In this document: positions 1-6,506 of the stretch, in pieces
How the letters are laid out: each line of letters begins with the position of its first letter
Position numbering within the stretch: position 1 is the stretch's first letter
Source: Rhodoferax sp.
Lineage (GTDB): Bacteria > Pseudomonadota > Gammaproteobacteria > Burkholderiales > Burkholderiaceae_C
NCBI GenBank assembly: GCA_020048795.1
Contig: JAIFMA010000215.1
Span: 1-14,496 of the forward strand
Direction of reading: 5' to 3'
DNA: 14,496 bases
The notes under the pieces: model-generated
What the model saw: only the letters and a program-made list of their open reading frames with translations
What the model was told of the DNA's origin: nothing
Database searches by the model: none
Position numbers and translations under genes: made by a program

Positions 1-131
1 CATGACCCACCCTCTGATGCGCAGCCAATGGCGGCCTGAACACGAAGGGGAAACTACGCACTGTCCAGTAGGCATCCCTCCGCCCCCAATGCCGGACCAG
101 GTCCGGCACGACCATTCTCGAGGCGAACGCC
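1..131. other. Upstream region before cysT, no gene recognised
   Basis: I recognise no coding sequence here. An open frame crosses it, but it continues out of frame through cysT and its peptide looks like no family I know. The only structure seen is the perfect short palindrome listed separately at 91-107. Any promoter for cysT should lie here or further upstream, but I see no convincing -35/-10 pair. Confidence 0.5.
91..107. repeat. Perfect 8-bp inverted repeat, REP-like palindrome
   Basis: The arms gccggacc and ggtccggc pair perfectly around a single central base. The surrounding context (cccaat before it, acgacc after it) resembles dispersed extragenic palindromes of proteobacteria whose translation gives the recurring peptide PDQVRHD. 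It lies 24 bases before the cysT start. Seen: the palindrome. Inferred: that it belongs to a dispersed repeat family rather than being an operator. Confidence 0.45.
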
Positions 132-1022
132 ATGACATCTGCCATTCTCTCCACGGCGCCGAGCACGGTGCTGCTCCACGACTTGCCGTCCAGACGCCCA
201 GCCCGGCGCGTGCTACCGGGCTTCAACCTCACGCTGGGCTACACGCTGTTTTACCTGTGCCTGATTGTGCTGATCCCGCTGTCAGCACTGCTGCTCAAAA
301 CCTTTACCTTGAGCTGGGACCAGTTTGCCGCAGCAGTGACCAGCCCGCGCGTGCTGGCCTCGTACCGGCTGACCTTTGGCGCATCTTTTCTGGCTGCACT
401 GGTCAATGTGTTCGCCGGTCTGCTGCTGGCCTGGGTGCTGGTGCGCTACGAATTCCCGGGCAAGAAGTTCATCGACGCGCTGGTGGACCTGCCCTTTGCC
501 CTGCCCACTGCTGTGGCCGGCATCTCACTCACGGCCCTGCTGGCCGGCAATGGCTGGATCGGTCAGTATCTTGAGCCGCACGGTATTCAACTGGCCTTCA
601 ACCGCAACGGCATCGTGATCGCGCTGATCTTTATCGGTCTGCCCTTTGTGGTGCGCACGGTGCAACCGGTGCTGGAAGACGCCGAGAAAGAACTTGAAGA
701 AGCCGCCACCTGCCTGGGCGCGACGCGACTGCAAACCTTTCGTTATGTTATTTTTCCGGCCATCGCGCCTGCCCTGCTGACCGGCTTTGCCATGGCTTTT
801 GCCAGAGCGATTGGTGAATACGGCTCGGTCATCTTCATTGCCGGCAACATGCCCATGATCTCGGAAATCACGCCGCTGATCATCATTGGCAAGCTGGAGC
901 AGTACGACTATGCCGGTGCCACCGCCGTGGCCACCGTGATGCTGGGCATCTCGTTTGTGCTGCTGCTGGTGATCAACGCCTTGCAAAGTTGGCAGCGCAG
1001 CCGCTCGGGAGGCAAATCATGA
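132..1022 (+). CDS. cysT: Sulfate/thiosulfate ABC transporter permease CysT (CysU)
   Basis: Inner-membrane permease subunit of the sulfate/thiosulfate importer; with CysW it forms the channel energised by CysA. The 296-residue product has a polar N-terminus of about 30 residues and then several hydrophobic spans (first at about 35-57, last at about 262-284). The cytoplasmic loop that docks the ATPase, the EAA motif, is at about 189-213 (EEAATCLGA...). Length and order fit the CysT family, though the N-terminal tail is somewhat long. The ATG at 132 follows the weak purine stretch gaggcgaa. The stop overlaps the cysW start in an ATGA, so the two should be translationally coupled. Closely related permeases such as molybdate ModB are unlikely, because a CysW-like partner and a sulfate-binding protein are present. 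Confidence 0.93.
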   Translation: MTSAILSTAPSTVLLHDLPSRRPARRVLPGFNLTLGYTLFYLCLIVLIPLSALLLKTFTLSWDQFAAAVTSPRVLASYRLTFGASFLAALVNVFAGLLLAWVLVRYEFPGKKFIDALVDLPFALPTAVAGISLTALLAGNGWIGQYLEPHGIQLAFNRNGIVIALIFIGLPFVVRTVQPVLEDAEKELEEAATCLGATRLQTFRYVIFPAIAPALLTGFAMAFARAIGEYGSVIFIAGNMPMISEITPLIIIGKLEQYDYAGATAVATVMLGISFVLLLVINALQSWQRSRSGGKS

Positions 1023-1933
1023 GCACCCGTACCTTGGGCCGGGCTGAGGCTGGCACCACCGAGCCCGCCTGGGTGCGTCGCTTGCTCATTGGCCTAGCGC
1101 TTGGTTTTGTCTTTCTGTTCCTGCTGATGCCACTGGCTGCGGTGTTTACCGAAGCCCTGCGCAAGGGGCTGCCCGCTGCGCTGGAAGCGCTGTATGAGCC
1201 CGACGCGTGGAGCGCGATCCGCCTGACGCTGATCACCGCTGCCGTGGCGGTGCCGCTGAATCTGGTGTTTGGCGTGGCCGCAGCCTGGGCCGTGGCCAAG
1301 TATGAATTCAAGGGCAAGGCGTTTTTGACCACCTTGATTGACCTGCCGTTTTCGGTGTCGCCGGTGGTGGCGGGGCTGATTTATGTGCTGATGTTTGGTG
1401 CGCAGGGCTGGATCGGTCCGTGGCTCGCCGAGCATGACATCAAAATTGTGTTTGCCGTGCCGGGCATCATCCTGGCCACCATCTTTGTCACCTTTCCGTT
1501 CATTGCCCGCGAGCTGATTCCGCTGATGCAGGCACAAGGCACCGATGAGGAGCAGGCGGCCATCGTGCTGGGGGCCACCGGCTGGCAAACCTTCTGGCAT
1601 GTGACGCTGCCCAACATCAAGTGGGGGCTGGTGTATGGCGTGATTTTGTGCAATGCGCGTGCCATGGGTGAGTTTGGTGCGGTGTCGGTGGTCTCAGGCC
1701 ATATCCGGGGCCAGACCAATACCTTGCCATTACATGTCGAGATTCTGTACAACGAATACCAGTCGGTAGCTGCTTTTGCCGTGGCGTCCTTGCTGGCATT
1801 GCTTGCCCTGCTCACTTTATTGATAAAGTCGGTGGTCGAGTGGCAGTTTGAGCGCGACCAGAAAGCCGCAGCCAGCCTGCCACCCGAGCGTCCATCCGTT
1901 TCCCCGCCGGTTGCTGTTGCGCCCGCCAAATAA
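1019..1933 (+). CDS. cysW: Sulfate/thiosulfate ABC transporter permease CysW
   Basis: Second permease subunit of the sulfate/thiosulfate importer, partner of CysT. I place the start at the ATG at 1019, inside the ATGA shared with the cysT stop and preceded by the good Shine-Dalgarno gggagg at 1008-1013. A longer reading from a TTG at 989 would run into cysT without its own ribosome binding site. The product has 304 residues, a hydrophobic span at about 21-43, further spans through the middle, and an ATPase-docking EAA-type loop at about 177-200 (EEQAAIVLGATGWQ). The C-terminal 30 residues are Ala/Pro-rich and probably disordered. CysA follows after 13 bases. Confidence 0.93.
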   Translation: MSTRTLGRAEAGTTEPAWVRRLLIGLALGFVFLFLLMPLAAVFTEALRKGLPAALEALYEPDAWSAIRLTLITAAVAVPLNLVFGVAAAWAVAKYEFKGKAFLTTLIDLPFSVSPVVAGLIYVLMFGAQGWIGPWLAEHDIKIVFAVPGIILATIFVTFPFIARELIPLMQAQGTDEEQAAIVLGATGWQTFWHVTLPNIKWGLVYGVILCNARAMGEFGAVSVVSGHIRGQTNTLPLHVEILYNEYQSVAAFAVASLLALLALLTLLIKSVVEWQFERDQKAAASLPPERPSVSPPVAVAPAK

Positions 1934-1946
1934 CAAGTGAACCAAC

Positions 1947-3050
1947 ATGAGTATTGAAATCCGTAACGTCAGCAAAGACTTTGGCAGCTTCCACGCGCTG
2001 CGCGATGTGTCACTGGACATCGAATCGGGTGAACTCGTTGCGCTTTTGGGACCGTCAGGCTGTGGCAAGACCACGCTGTTGCGCATCATCGCCGGGCTGG
2101 AAACGGCTGATAGGGGCCACATCCTGTTCAACGGTCTTGATACCACCGACAAACATGTGCGTGAGCGCAATGTGGGTTTTGTGTTCCAGCATTACGCACT
2201 GTTTCGCCACATGAGTGTGTTTAACAACGTGGCCTTTGGTTTGCGCATGAAACCCAAGGCCACCCGCCCGAGCGAGGCGGTCATCAAGCAGAAGGTGCAT
2301 GATCTGCTGGGCTTGGTGCAACTGGACTGGCTGGCAGATCGTTATCCGTCTCAACTCTCGGGCGGCCAGCGCCAGCGCATTGCCCTGGCCCGCGCTCTTG
2401 CCGTGGAGCCGCAGGTGCTGCTGCTCGATGAGCCCTTTGGTGCGCTCGATGCCAAGGTGCGCAAGGAGTTGCGCCGCTGGCTGCGCCGCCTGCACGACGA
2501 TCTGCATGTGACCAGCATTTTTGTCACCCATGATCAGGAAGAAGCGCTGGAGGTGGCCGACCGGGTGGTGCTGATGAACAGCGGCCAGGTGGAGCAGATT
2601 GGCTCGCCGCAAGACGTGTGGGATCACCCGGCCAGCCCGTTTGTGTATGGCTTTTTGGGTGATGTGAACCTGTTTCATGGGCGTGCCCACGAGGGTGAGA
2701 TGCTGATTGGCGAAGACCACCATGGCTTGCGCCTGGCCACACCAGAACACAGCGAGGTGCAAAACAGCAAGGCCTTTGCCTATGTACGCCCGCATGACCT
2801 GGATGTGCAGCGCTATGTGGGCGGTGCCAGCGCAGTTGATCAGCCGCGTGGCATTGTGGCCAAACTGACCCGCGCCATGGTGGTGGGGCCGATTGCCCGG
2901 CTCGAACTGTTACCCCTGGATGCCAGCGCCAGTGGCAGCGGTGACATCATTGAGGCGCAAATTCCGGCCCAGCATTACCGTGAGCTAGGCCTCACCGATG
3001 GCGAAACGGTGGTATTGATTCCACGACGCGCCCGGGTATTTGTAGCGTAG
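1947..3050 (+). CDS. cysA: Sulfate/thiosulfate import ATP-binding protein CysA
   Basis: Cytoplasmic ATPase of the sulfate/thiosulfate importer. The 367-residue product carries the complete ABC motif set: Walker A GPSGCGKT at 35-42, Q-loop glutamine 81, signature LSGGQ at 137-141, Walker B LLLDEP at 158-163 and the switch histidine 195. Beyond about residue 235 is a TOBE-type regulatory domain (FAYVRPHDLDV near 272-282), normal for CysA and not found in short ABC ATPases. The start ATG has only a weak upstream aagtga; the short gap after cysW suggests translation within the operon. It is the third gene of cysTWA, and the ArsR-type gene begins 14 bases after its stop. Confidence 0.94.
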   Translation: MSIEIRNVSKDFGSFHALRDVSLDIESGELVALLGPSGCGKTTLLRIIAGLETADRGHILFNGLDTTDKHVRERNVGFVFQHYALFRHMSVFNNVAFGLRMKPKATRPSEAVIKQKVHDLLGLVQLDWLADRYPSQLSGGQRQRIALARALAVEPQVLLLDEPFGALDAKVRKELRRWLRRLHDDLHVTSIFVTHDQEEALEVADRVVLMNSGQVEQIGSPQDVWDHPASPFVYGFLGDVNLFHGRAHEGEMLIGEDHHGLRLATPEHSEVQNSKAFAYVRPHDLDVQRYVGGASAVDQPRGIVAKLTRAMVVGPIARLELLPLDASASGSGDIIEAQIPAQHYRELGLTDGETVVLIPRRARVFVA

Positions 3051-3064
3051 CGGATCAAAAAAAT

Positions 3065-3382
3065 ATGCTTATGGAACTCGACAATCCGGACCAAGTATTT
3101 GACAAATCCGCAACCATGTTTCGGATTTTATCGGCCCCAATTCGGCTAAAAATCATCAGTTGCCTATGCCAGGGTGAACAAAATGTTGGTTACCTCTTGA
3201 CCAGAATTGAGACCACCCAATCCAACATCTCACAGCATCTCAACGTACTGTATTTGGCAGGCGTGCTTGCAAAACGACGCGACGGCGTGCAGATCTACTA
3301 TCGAATTGCAAACGAACACATCGCAAATTTGTGCAAAGCGGTTTGCTTGGAGACACCTCGCAGACACAGGCATCATCGCTGA
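3065..3382 (+). CDS. ArsR-family winged-helix transcriptional regulator
   Basis: Small DNA-binding regulator of 105 residues with the ArsR fold: an N-terminal helix, then FRILSAPIRLKIISCL (19-34), the helix-turn-helix with recognition helix about 51-65 (TQSNISQHLNVLYLAGV), and the beta-wing KRRDGVQIYYRIAN (70-83). The ELCVC metal site of classical ArsR is absent (the matching stretch is GEQNVGYL), so arsenic or metal sensing is not supported. Two cysteine pairs remain, Cys33/Cys35 and Cys90/Cys94, roughly where the thiol/persulfide sensors BigR and SqrR keep their cysteines. The tail is basic (RRHRHHR). It starts 14 bases after cysA and precedes sbp, so it probably controls this locus. Its DNA is visibly richer in A+T than its neighbours. 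The ATG at 3071 is an alternative start. Confidence 0.8.
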   Translation: MLMELDNPDQVFDKSATMFRILSAPIRLKIISCLCQGEQNVGYLLTRIETTQSNISQHLNVLYLAGVLAKRRDGVQIYYRIANEHIANLCKAVCLETPRRHRHHR

Positions 3383-3490
3383 ATTTGTTATAAGAATATG
3401 AGCATTCATTCCTTCACGCTTTGACGTTTTGATCCCAGAATTCACACCATTGCACTGACGCAATGAGTTTCGAACTTCTAGGATTCAACC
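3383..3490. promoter_or_regulatory. A+T-rich gap before sbp, likely promoter/operator region
   Basis: This 108-base gap separates the regulator gene from sbp and is clearly richer in A+T than the flanking transporter genes. It holds a -10-like TATAAG at 3389-3394 (no clear -35 for it), a TTGACG at 3421-3426 with only a poor -10 about 18 bases on, and a short inverted repeat GAAT-N6-ATTC at 3394-3407. The elements are seen; their use as promoter and operator is inferred. sbp not following cysA directly, as binding-protein genes often do, also argues for a separate promoter. Confidence 0.4.
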
Positions 3491-4516
3491 ATGACAACAA
3501 AGCGAACTTTGTCCCGCCGCCTATTCAATATCGCGACCCTTGCCCTCCTGGCCAGCGCTGCTCTGATGGCCAGCGCCCAGTCGCCTGTGACATTGCTCAA
3601 TGTCTCTTACGACCCCACCCGTGAACTTTATGTGGAGTTCAATGCGGCCTTTGCCAAACATTGGAAAGGCAAAACCGGTCAGGACGTAACCATCAAGCAA
3701 AGCCACGGCGGCTCGGGCAAACAGGCCCGCTCCATCATTGATGGGCTGGACGCCGATGTCGCCACCCTGGCGCTGGCCGGTGACACCGATGCCCTGCACG
3801 ACAACGGTGGCTGGATTCCCAAAGACTGGCAAAAACGTCTGCCGCACAACTCGTCACCCTACACCTCGACCATTGTGCTGGTGGTGCGCCAGGGCAACCC
3901 CAAGGGCATCAAGGATTGGGATGACCTGATCAAGCCCGGCATCAGCGTGATCACCCCCAACCCCAAAACCTCAGGTGGCGCGCGCTGGAACTATCTGGCA
4001 GCCTGGGAATTTGCCAAACGCAAGTTCGGCGGCCAGACACAAGCCAAAGACTTCATCGCCAAGCTCTATGCCAATGTGCCGGTGCTTGACACCGGGGCGC
4101 GCGGCTCGTCCATCACCTTTGCGCAGCGCAACCAGGGTGATGTGTTCATCAGTTGGGAAAACGAAGCCTATCTGCTTGAAAAGGAATTTGGCAGCAAGGT
4201 GGATGTGGTCTACCCCTCGCTAAGCATTCTGGCCGAGCCGGCGGTGACGGTGGTGGACAAGAATGTTGACAGGAAAGGCACCCGCGCCGTGGCCGAGGAA
4301 TACCTGAAGTTCCTGTACACCGAAGAGGGGCAGGACCTGGCTGGCAAACATTTTTACCGCCCGGCGGTGTCAGAAAAAGCCAAGGCCAAGTATGGCAAAC
4401 AGTACCCCAAGCTGAGCCTGTTCAGCATTGAGGAGGCCTTTGGCGGCTGGAGCAAGGCGGCCAAGGACCACTTTGCCGATGGCGCCTCGTTTGACCAGAT
4501 TTACACCAGGAAGTAG
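3491..4516 (+). CDS. sbp: Periplasmic sulfate-binding protein (Sbp/CysP family)
   Basis: Periplasmic receptor that delivers sulfate (or thiosulfate) to CysTWA. The 341-residue product has a cleavable signal peptide with an Ala-rich core and a likely cut after ASA at residue 29. An SRRLF near residue 8 is also a loose twin-arginine match. Both family signatures are visible: SHGGSGKQAR at 71-80 and NPKTSGGAR at 157-165, which contribute to oxyanion binding. Length is normal. The ATG is preceded by the short SD agga about 8 bases upstream. It lies behind the ArsR-type gene rather than next to cysT as in enteric cysPTWA. Sulfate-only versus thiosulfate preference cannot be decided from sequence. 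Confidence 0.93.
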   Translation: MTTKRTLSRRLFNIATLALLASAALMASAQSPVTLLNVSYDPTRELYVEFNAAFAKHWKGKTGQDVTIKQSHGGSGKQARSIIDGLDADVATLALAGDTDALHDNGGWIPKDWQKRLPHNSSPYTSTIVLVVRQGNPKGIKDWDDLIKPGISVITPNPKTSGGARWNYLAAWEFAKRKFGGQTQAKDFIAKLYANVPVLDTGARGSSITFAQRNQGDVFISWENEAYLLEKEFGSKVDVVYPSLSILAEPAVTVVDKNVDRKGTRAVAEEYLKFLYTEEGQDLAGKHFYRPAVSEKAKAKYGKQYPKLSLFSIEEAFGGWSKAAKDHFADGASFDQIYTRK

Positions 4517-4575
4517 CCGAATCATCACACGCCGGTTTGCTGTCACACATCAATATCCACCAAGGGAAAAAAATC

Positions 4576-5166
4576 ATGAGCGTTTTATTGATTGCGGGAA
4601 GCCCGTCGGAGCACTCACGCTCGGCGGCCTTGTTGCAGGCTGTGGCGCTGCGCCTCAAGTTTCGTGGCGCATCAGTTGACTGGCTGCCAATTCGGGACTT
4701 GTCACCGCAAGCCTTGATACTGGCCGACTTTGGGCACCCCTCCATCAGCCGTGCCGTTGGCCGAGTGGCAGCAGCTGACGTGATTGTGGTTGCCACACCG
4801 GTTTACAAGGCGGCCTACAGCGGCGTGCTCAAGGTGTTTCTGGACTTGCTGCCGCAAAACGGGCTCGACGGCAAAACCGTGTTGCCTTTGGCCACGGGTG
4901 GCAGTGCCAACCATATGCTGGCGCTGGACTACGCGTTGCGACCCGTGTTGCAGTCGCTGGGTGCCAGGCAAATCTTGTCGGGCATTTACGCCACCGATGC
5001 CCAGGTGACCAGGTCAGAGTCTGGTGCCTACCAGGTGAACGCCGACATCGGTCAGCGACTCGATCAGGCCGTCAGCCAGCTGGTGCGTGAGGTACTTCCC
5101 GCGCATGAGGTCCACGTGCGCCGGTTTGCGCCGGTGCAGTTCTCGCAGGTGCGATGTAGCGTTTAG
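4576..5166 (+). CDS. ssuE: NAD(P)H-dependent FMN reductase SsuE
   Basis: Supplies reduced FMN to the monooxygenase SsuD in alkanesulfonate desulfonation. The flavodoxin-like protein has 196 residues, with the FMN phosphate-binding loop GSPSEHSRS at 8-16 and the flavin-site segment TPVYKAAYSG at 74-83. LATGGSANHMLALDYALRP (105-123) is typical of SsuE; Tyr119 corresponds to the inserted tyrosine known in the E. coli enzyme's tetramer-interface helix. I chose the ATG at 4576 because it has the SD aaggga 8 bases upstream and starts directly with the beta-strand SVLLIAGSPS. It opens the sulfonate cluster, 59 bases after sbp, with no terminator seen between, so read-through from sbp is possible. 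Confidence 0.92.
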   Translation: MSVLLIAGSPSEHSRSAALLQAVALRLKFRGASVDWLPIRDLSPQALILADFGHPSISRAVGRVAAADVIVVATPVYKAAYSGVLKVFLDLLPQNGLDGKTVLPLATGGSANHMLALDYALRPVLQSLGARQILSGIYATDAQVTRSESGAYQVNADIGQRLDQAVSQLVREVLPAHEVHVRRFAPVQFSQVRCSV

Positions 5167-5178
5167 ACGCACCAACTG

Positions 5179-5194
5179 CCAGCCCGTCGGCTGG
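5179..5194. repeat. Small perfect hairpin between ssuE and ssuA
   Basis: Arms ccagcc and ggctgg form a 6-bp GC-rich stem around a 4-base loop, 12 bases after the ssuE stop. There is no T-run behind it, so it is not a standard intrinsic terminator; it may trim or stabilise mRNA. A second inverted repeat (tggcag-N9-ctgcca) lies at 5222-5242, just ahead of the ssuA ribosome binding site. Confidence 0.3.
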
Positions 5195-5277
5195 TCCCTC
5201 TTGAATCCATTCACTGAACATTGGCAGGCCTGTGGGCTGCCATGGACTCTTGTCGCCCAAATTTCCGAAAGATCACC

Positions 5278-6240
5278 ATGTCATTTCAACCATTTTTTAC
5301 CCGCCGCCAGCTACTCGCAGCCGGTCTGGCCACGGCCGCTTTGTCAACTGGCTCCCTGGTTTCAGCGCAAACACCGTCGCGCACCCTGCGCATCGGCCAT
5401 CAAAAAGGCTGGCTCTCCATCCTCAAAGCGCGTGGCACGCTGGAGAAACGCCTCGCGCCGCTGGGTGTGGCGGTCACCTGGACCGAGTTCAACGCCGGGC
5501 CAGTGCAGCTTGAAGCCCTCAATGTGGGCTCCATCGATTTTGGCGATGTGGGCGAAGCGCCGCCCATTTTTGCCCAGGCCGCCGGTGCGCCACTGGTGTA
5601 TGCCGGTGCCACTGTGCCACGCCCACATCTCGAAGCCCTGATCGTGCCCAAGGATTCCCCCATCAAGACGGTCGCTGACCTCAAAGGCAAGAAGATCGGC
5701 TTCAACAAGGGCTCGAATGTTCAGTACTTTCTGGTCAAGCTGCTGGAAAAGCATGGCCTGAAATACGCTGATGTGCAGGCCATCTTCCTGCCTCCGCCGG
5801 ATGCCCGTGCCGCATTCCAGAAAGGTGCGATTGATGCCTGGATCATCTGGGACCCGTTCCTGGCCTCGGCGCAAAAGACGCTGGACGCGCAAATCCTGGC
5901 CGATGCCAAAGGCATCGTGAACAACCGGGGCTATTACTTCACCTCGCGTGATTTCGCCACCAAAAATACCGACGTGCTGAAGATCGTCATTGCCGAGATC
6001 AACGCGGTTGACATCTGGATTGGCAAAAACAAGCCCGCTGCCGCTGCTGAGCTGGCCACCGTGCTGGGTCTGGACAAAAACATCACCGAGTTGTACCTGA
6101 GCCGCGCCGCCTACGGCACGGTCCCGGTGACGCGCGACATCCTGGGTGAACAGCAGGCCATTGCCGACACCTTCTTTGACCTCAAGCTGATTCCCAAGAA
6201 ACTCAACCTGTTGCACGCTGCGCCGGTTGATCTTGGATAA
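5278..6240 (+). CDS. ssuA: Aliphatic sulfonate-binding periplasmic protein SsuA
   Basis: Periplasmic receptor for alkanesulfonates, partner of SsuB/SsuC. I use the ATG at 5278 (320 residues) because it places the signal peptide at the very N-terminus and has a purine-rich gaaag upstream; readings from 5221 or 5242 add residues ahead of it. The signal contains TRRQLLAAGL at 8-17, a twin-arginine-like motif, with a likely cut after VSA at residue 30. Export through Tat rather than Sec is therefore possible. The mature part begins TLRIGHQKGW and contains GSIDFGDVGEAP and WIIWDPFLA, features of the SsuA/TauA/NMT1-like fold. The product could also bind related substrates such as taurine; the adjacent ssuD favours alkanesulfonates. 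Confidence 0.92.
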   Translation: MSFQPFFTRRQLLAAGLATAALSTGSLVSAQTPSRTLRIGHQKGWLSILKARGTLEKRLAPLGVAVTWTEFNAGPVQLEALNVGSIDFGDVGEAPPIFAQAAGAPLVYAGATVPRPHLEALIVPKDSPIKTVADLKGKKIGFNKGSNVQYFLVKLLEKHGLKYADVQAIFLPPPDARAAFQKGAIDAWIIWDPFLASAQKTLDAQILADAKGIVNNRGYYFTSRDFATKNTDVLKIVIAEINAVDIWIGKNKPAAAAELATVLGLDKNITELYLSRAAYGTVPVTRDILGEQQAIADTFFDLKLIPKKLNLLHAAPVDLG

Positions 6241-6260
6241 CCGCAGTCAGGAGCTGTGCC

Positions 6261-6506
6261 ATGACAAACGAGTCACCTGCCCTGTCCGGCGAAAGCCGCG
6301 ATCGCTTGCATTTGCTGCGCTTGCAGTCCATCACCGCACGCCTCTGGGGCTTAGCGCCACCCGCTGTGGGCCTGAAAAGGCATCGGTCACAGCGCAGCGC
6401 AAGCTGGCATAGCAATGGCCTTCGTTACTGTCACGGATTCGCCAACATCCCAAACATGCTAATCGGATTTCAACAACCACTTTCCACCTGGTACAGACTT
6501 TCATGA
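6261..6506 (+). CDS. Unrecognised 81-residue ORF between ssuA and ssuD
   Basis: I do not recognise this protein. It begins at an ATG with a strong Shine-Dalgarno (aggag at 6249-6253, 7 bases before) and its stop shares an ATGA with the ssuD start, the arrangement expected for a translated, coupled gene. The first half (RDRLHLLRLQSITARLWGLAPP) is Leu/Arg-rich with mostly G or C in third codon positions. The second half, from about residue 50, uses codons less typical of the neighbours and contains the only cysteine (RYCHG). There is no signal peptide or membrane span. It could be a short leader ORF that tunes ssuD translation, a real small protein, or a decayed remnant. SsuD has only a poor SD of its own, which suits coupling. 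Confidence 0.4.
   Translation: MTNESPALSGESRDRLHLLRLQSITARLWGLAPPAVGLKRHRSQRSASWHSNGLRYCHGFANIPNMLIGFQQPLSTWYRLS

Noticed and set aside
2..574. Long open frame starting before cysT and running through its first half
   Set aside because: It is out of frame with cysT, which has clear permease features; the peptide is a Pro/Arg/His-rich shadow translation of GC-rich DNA.
989..1021. Longer CysW starting at a TTG at 989
   Set aside because: It would lie inside cysT without a ribosome binding site; the ATGA overlap with gggagg before 1019 is a far better start.
3065..3382. Arsenic- or metal-sensing role for the ArsR-family protein
   Set aside because: The ELCVC-type metal motif is replaced by GEQNVGYL and no arsenic-resistance gene is nearby.
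5179..5194. Intrinsic terminator between ssuE and ssuA
   Set aside because: The stem is only 6 bp and no T-run follows; the genes are functionally linked and probably co-transcribed.
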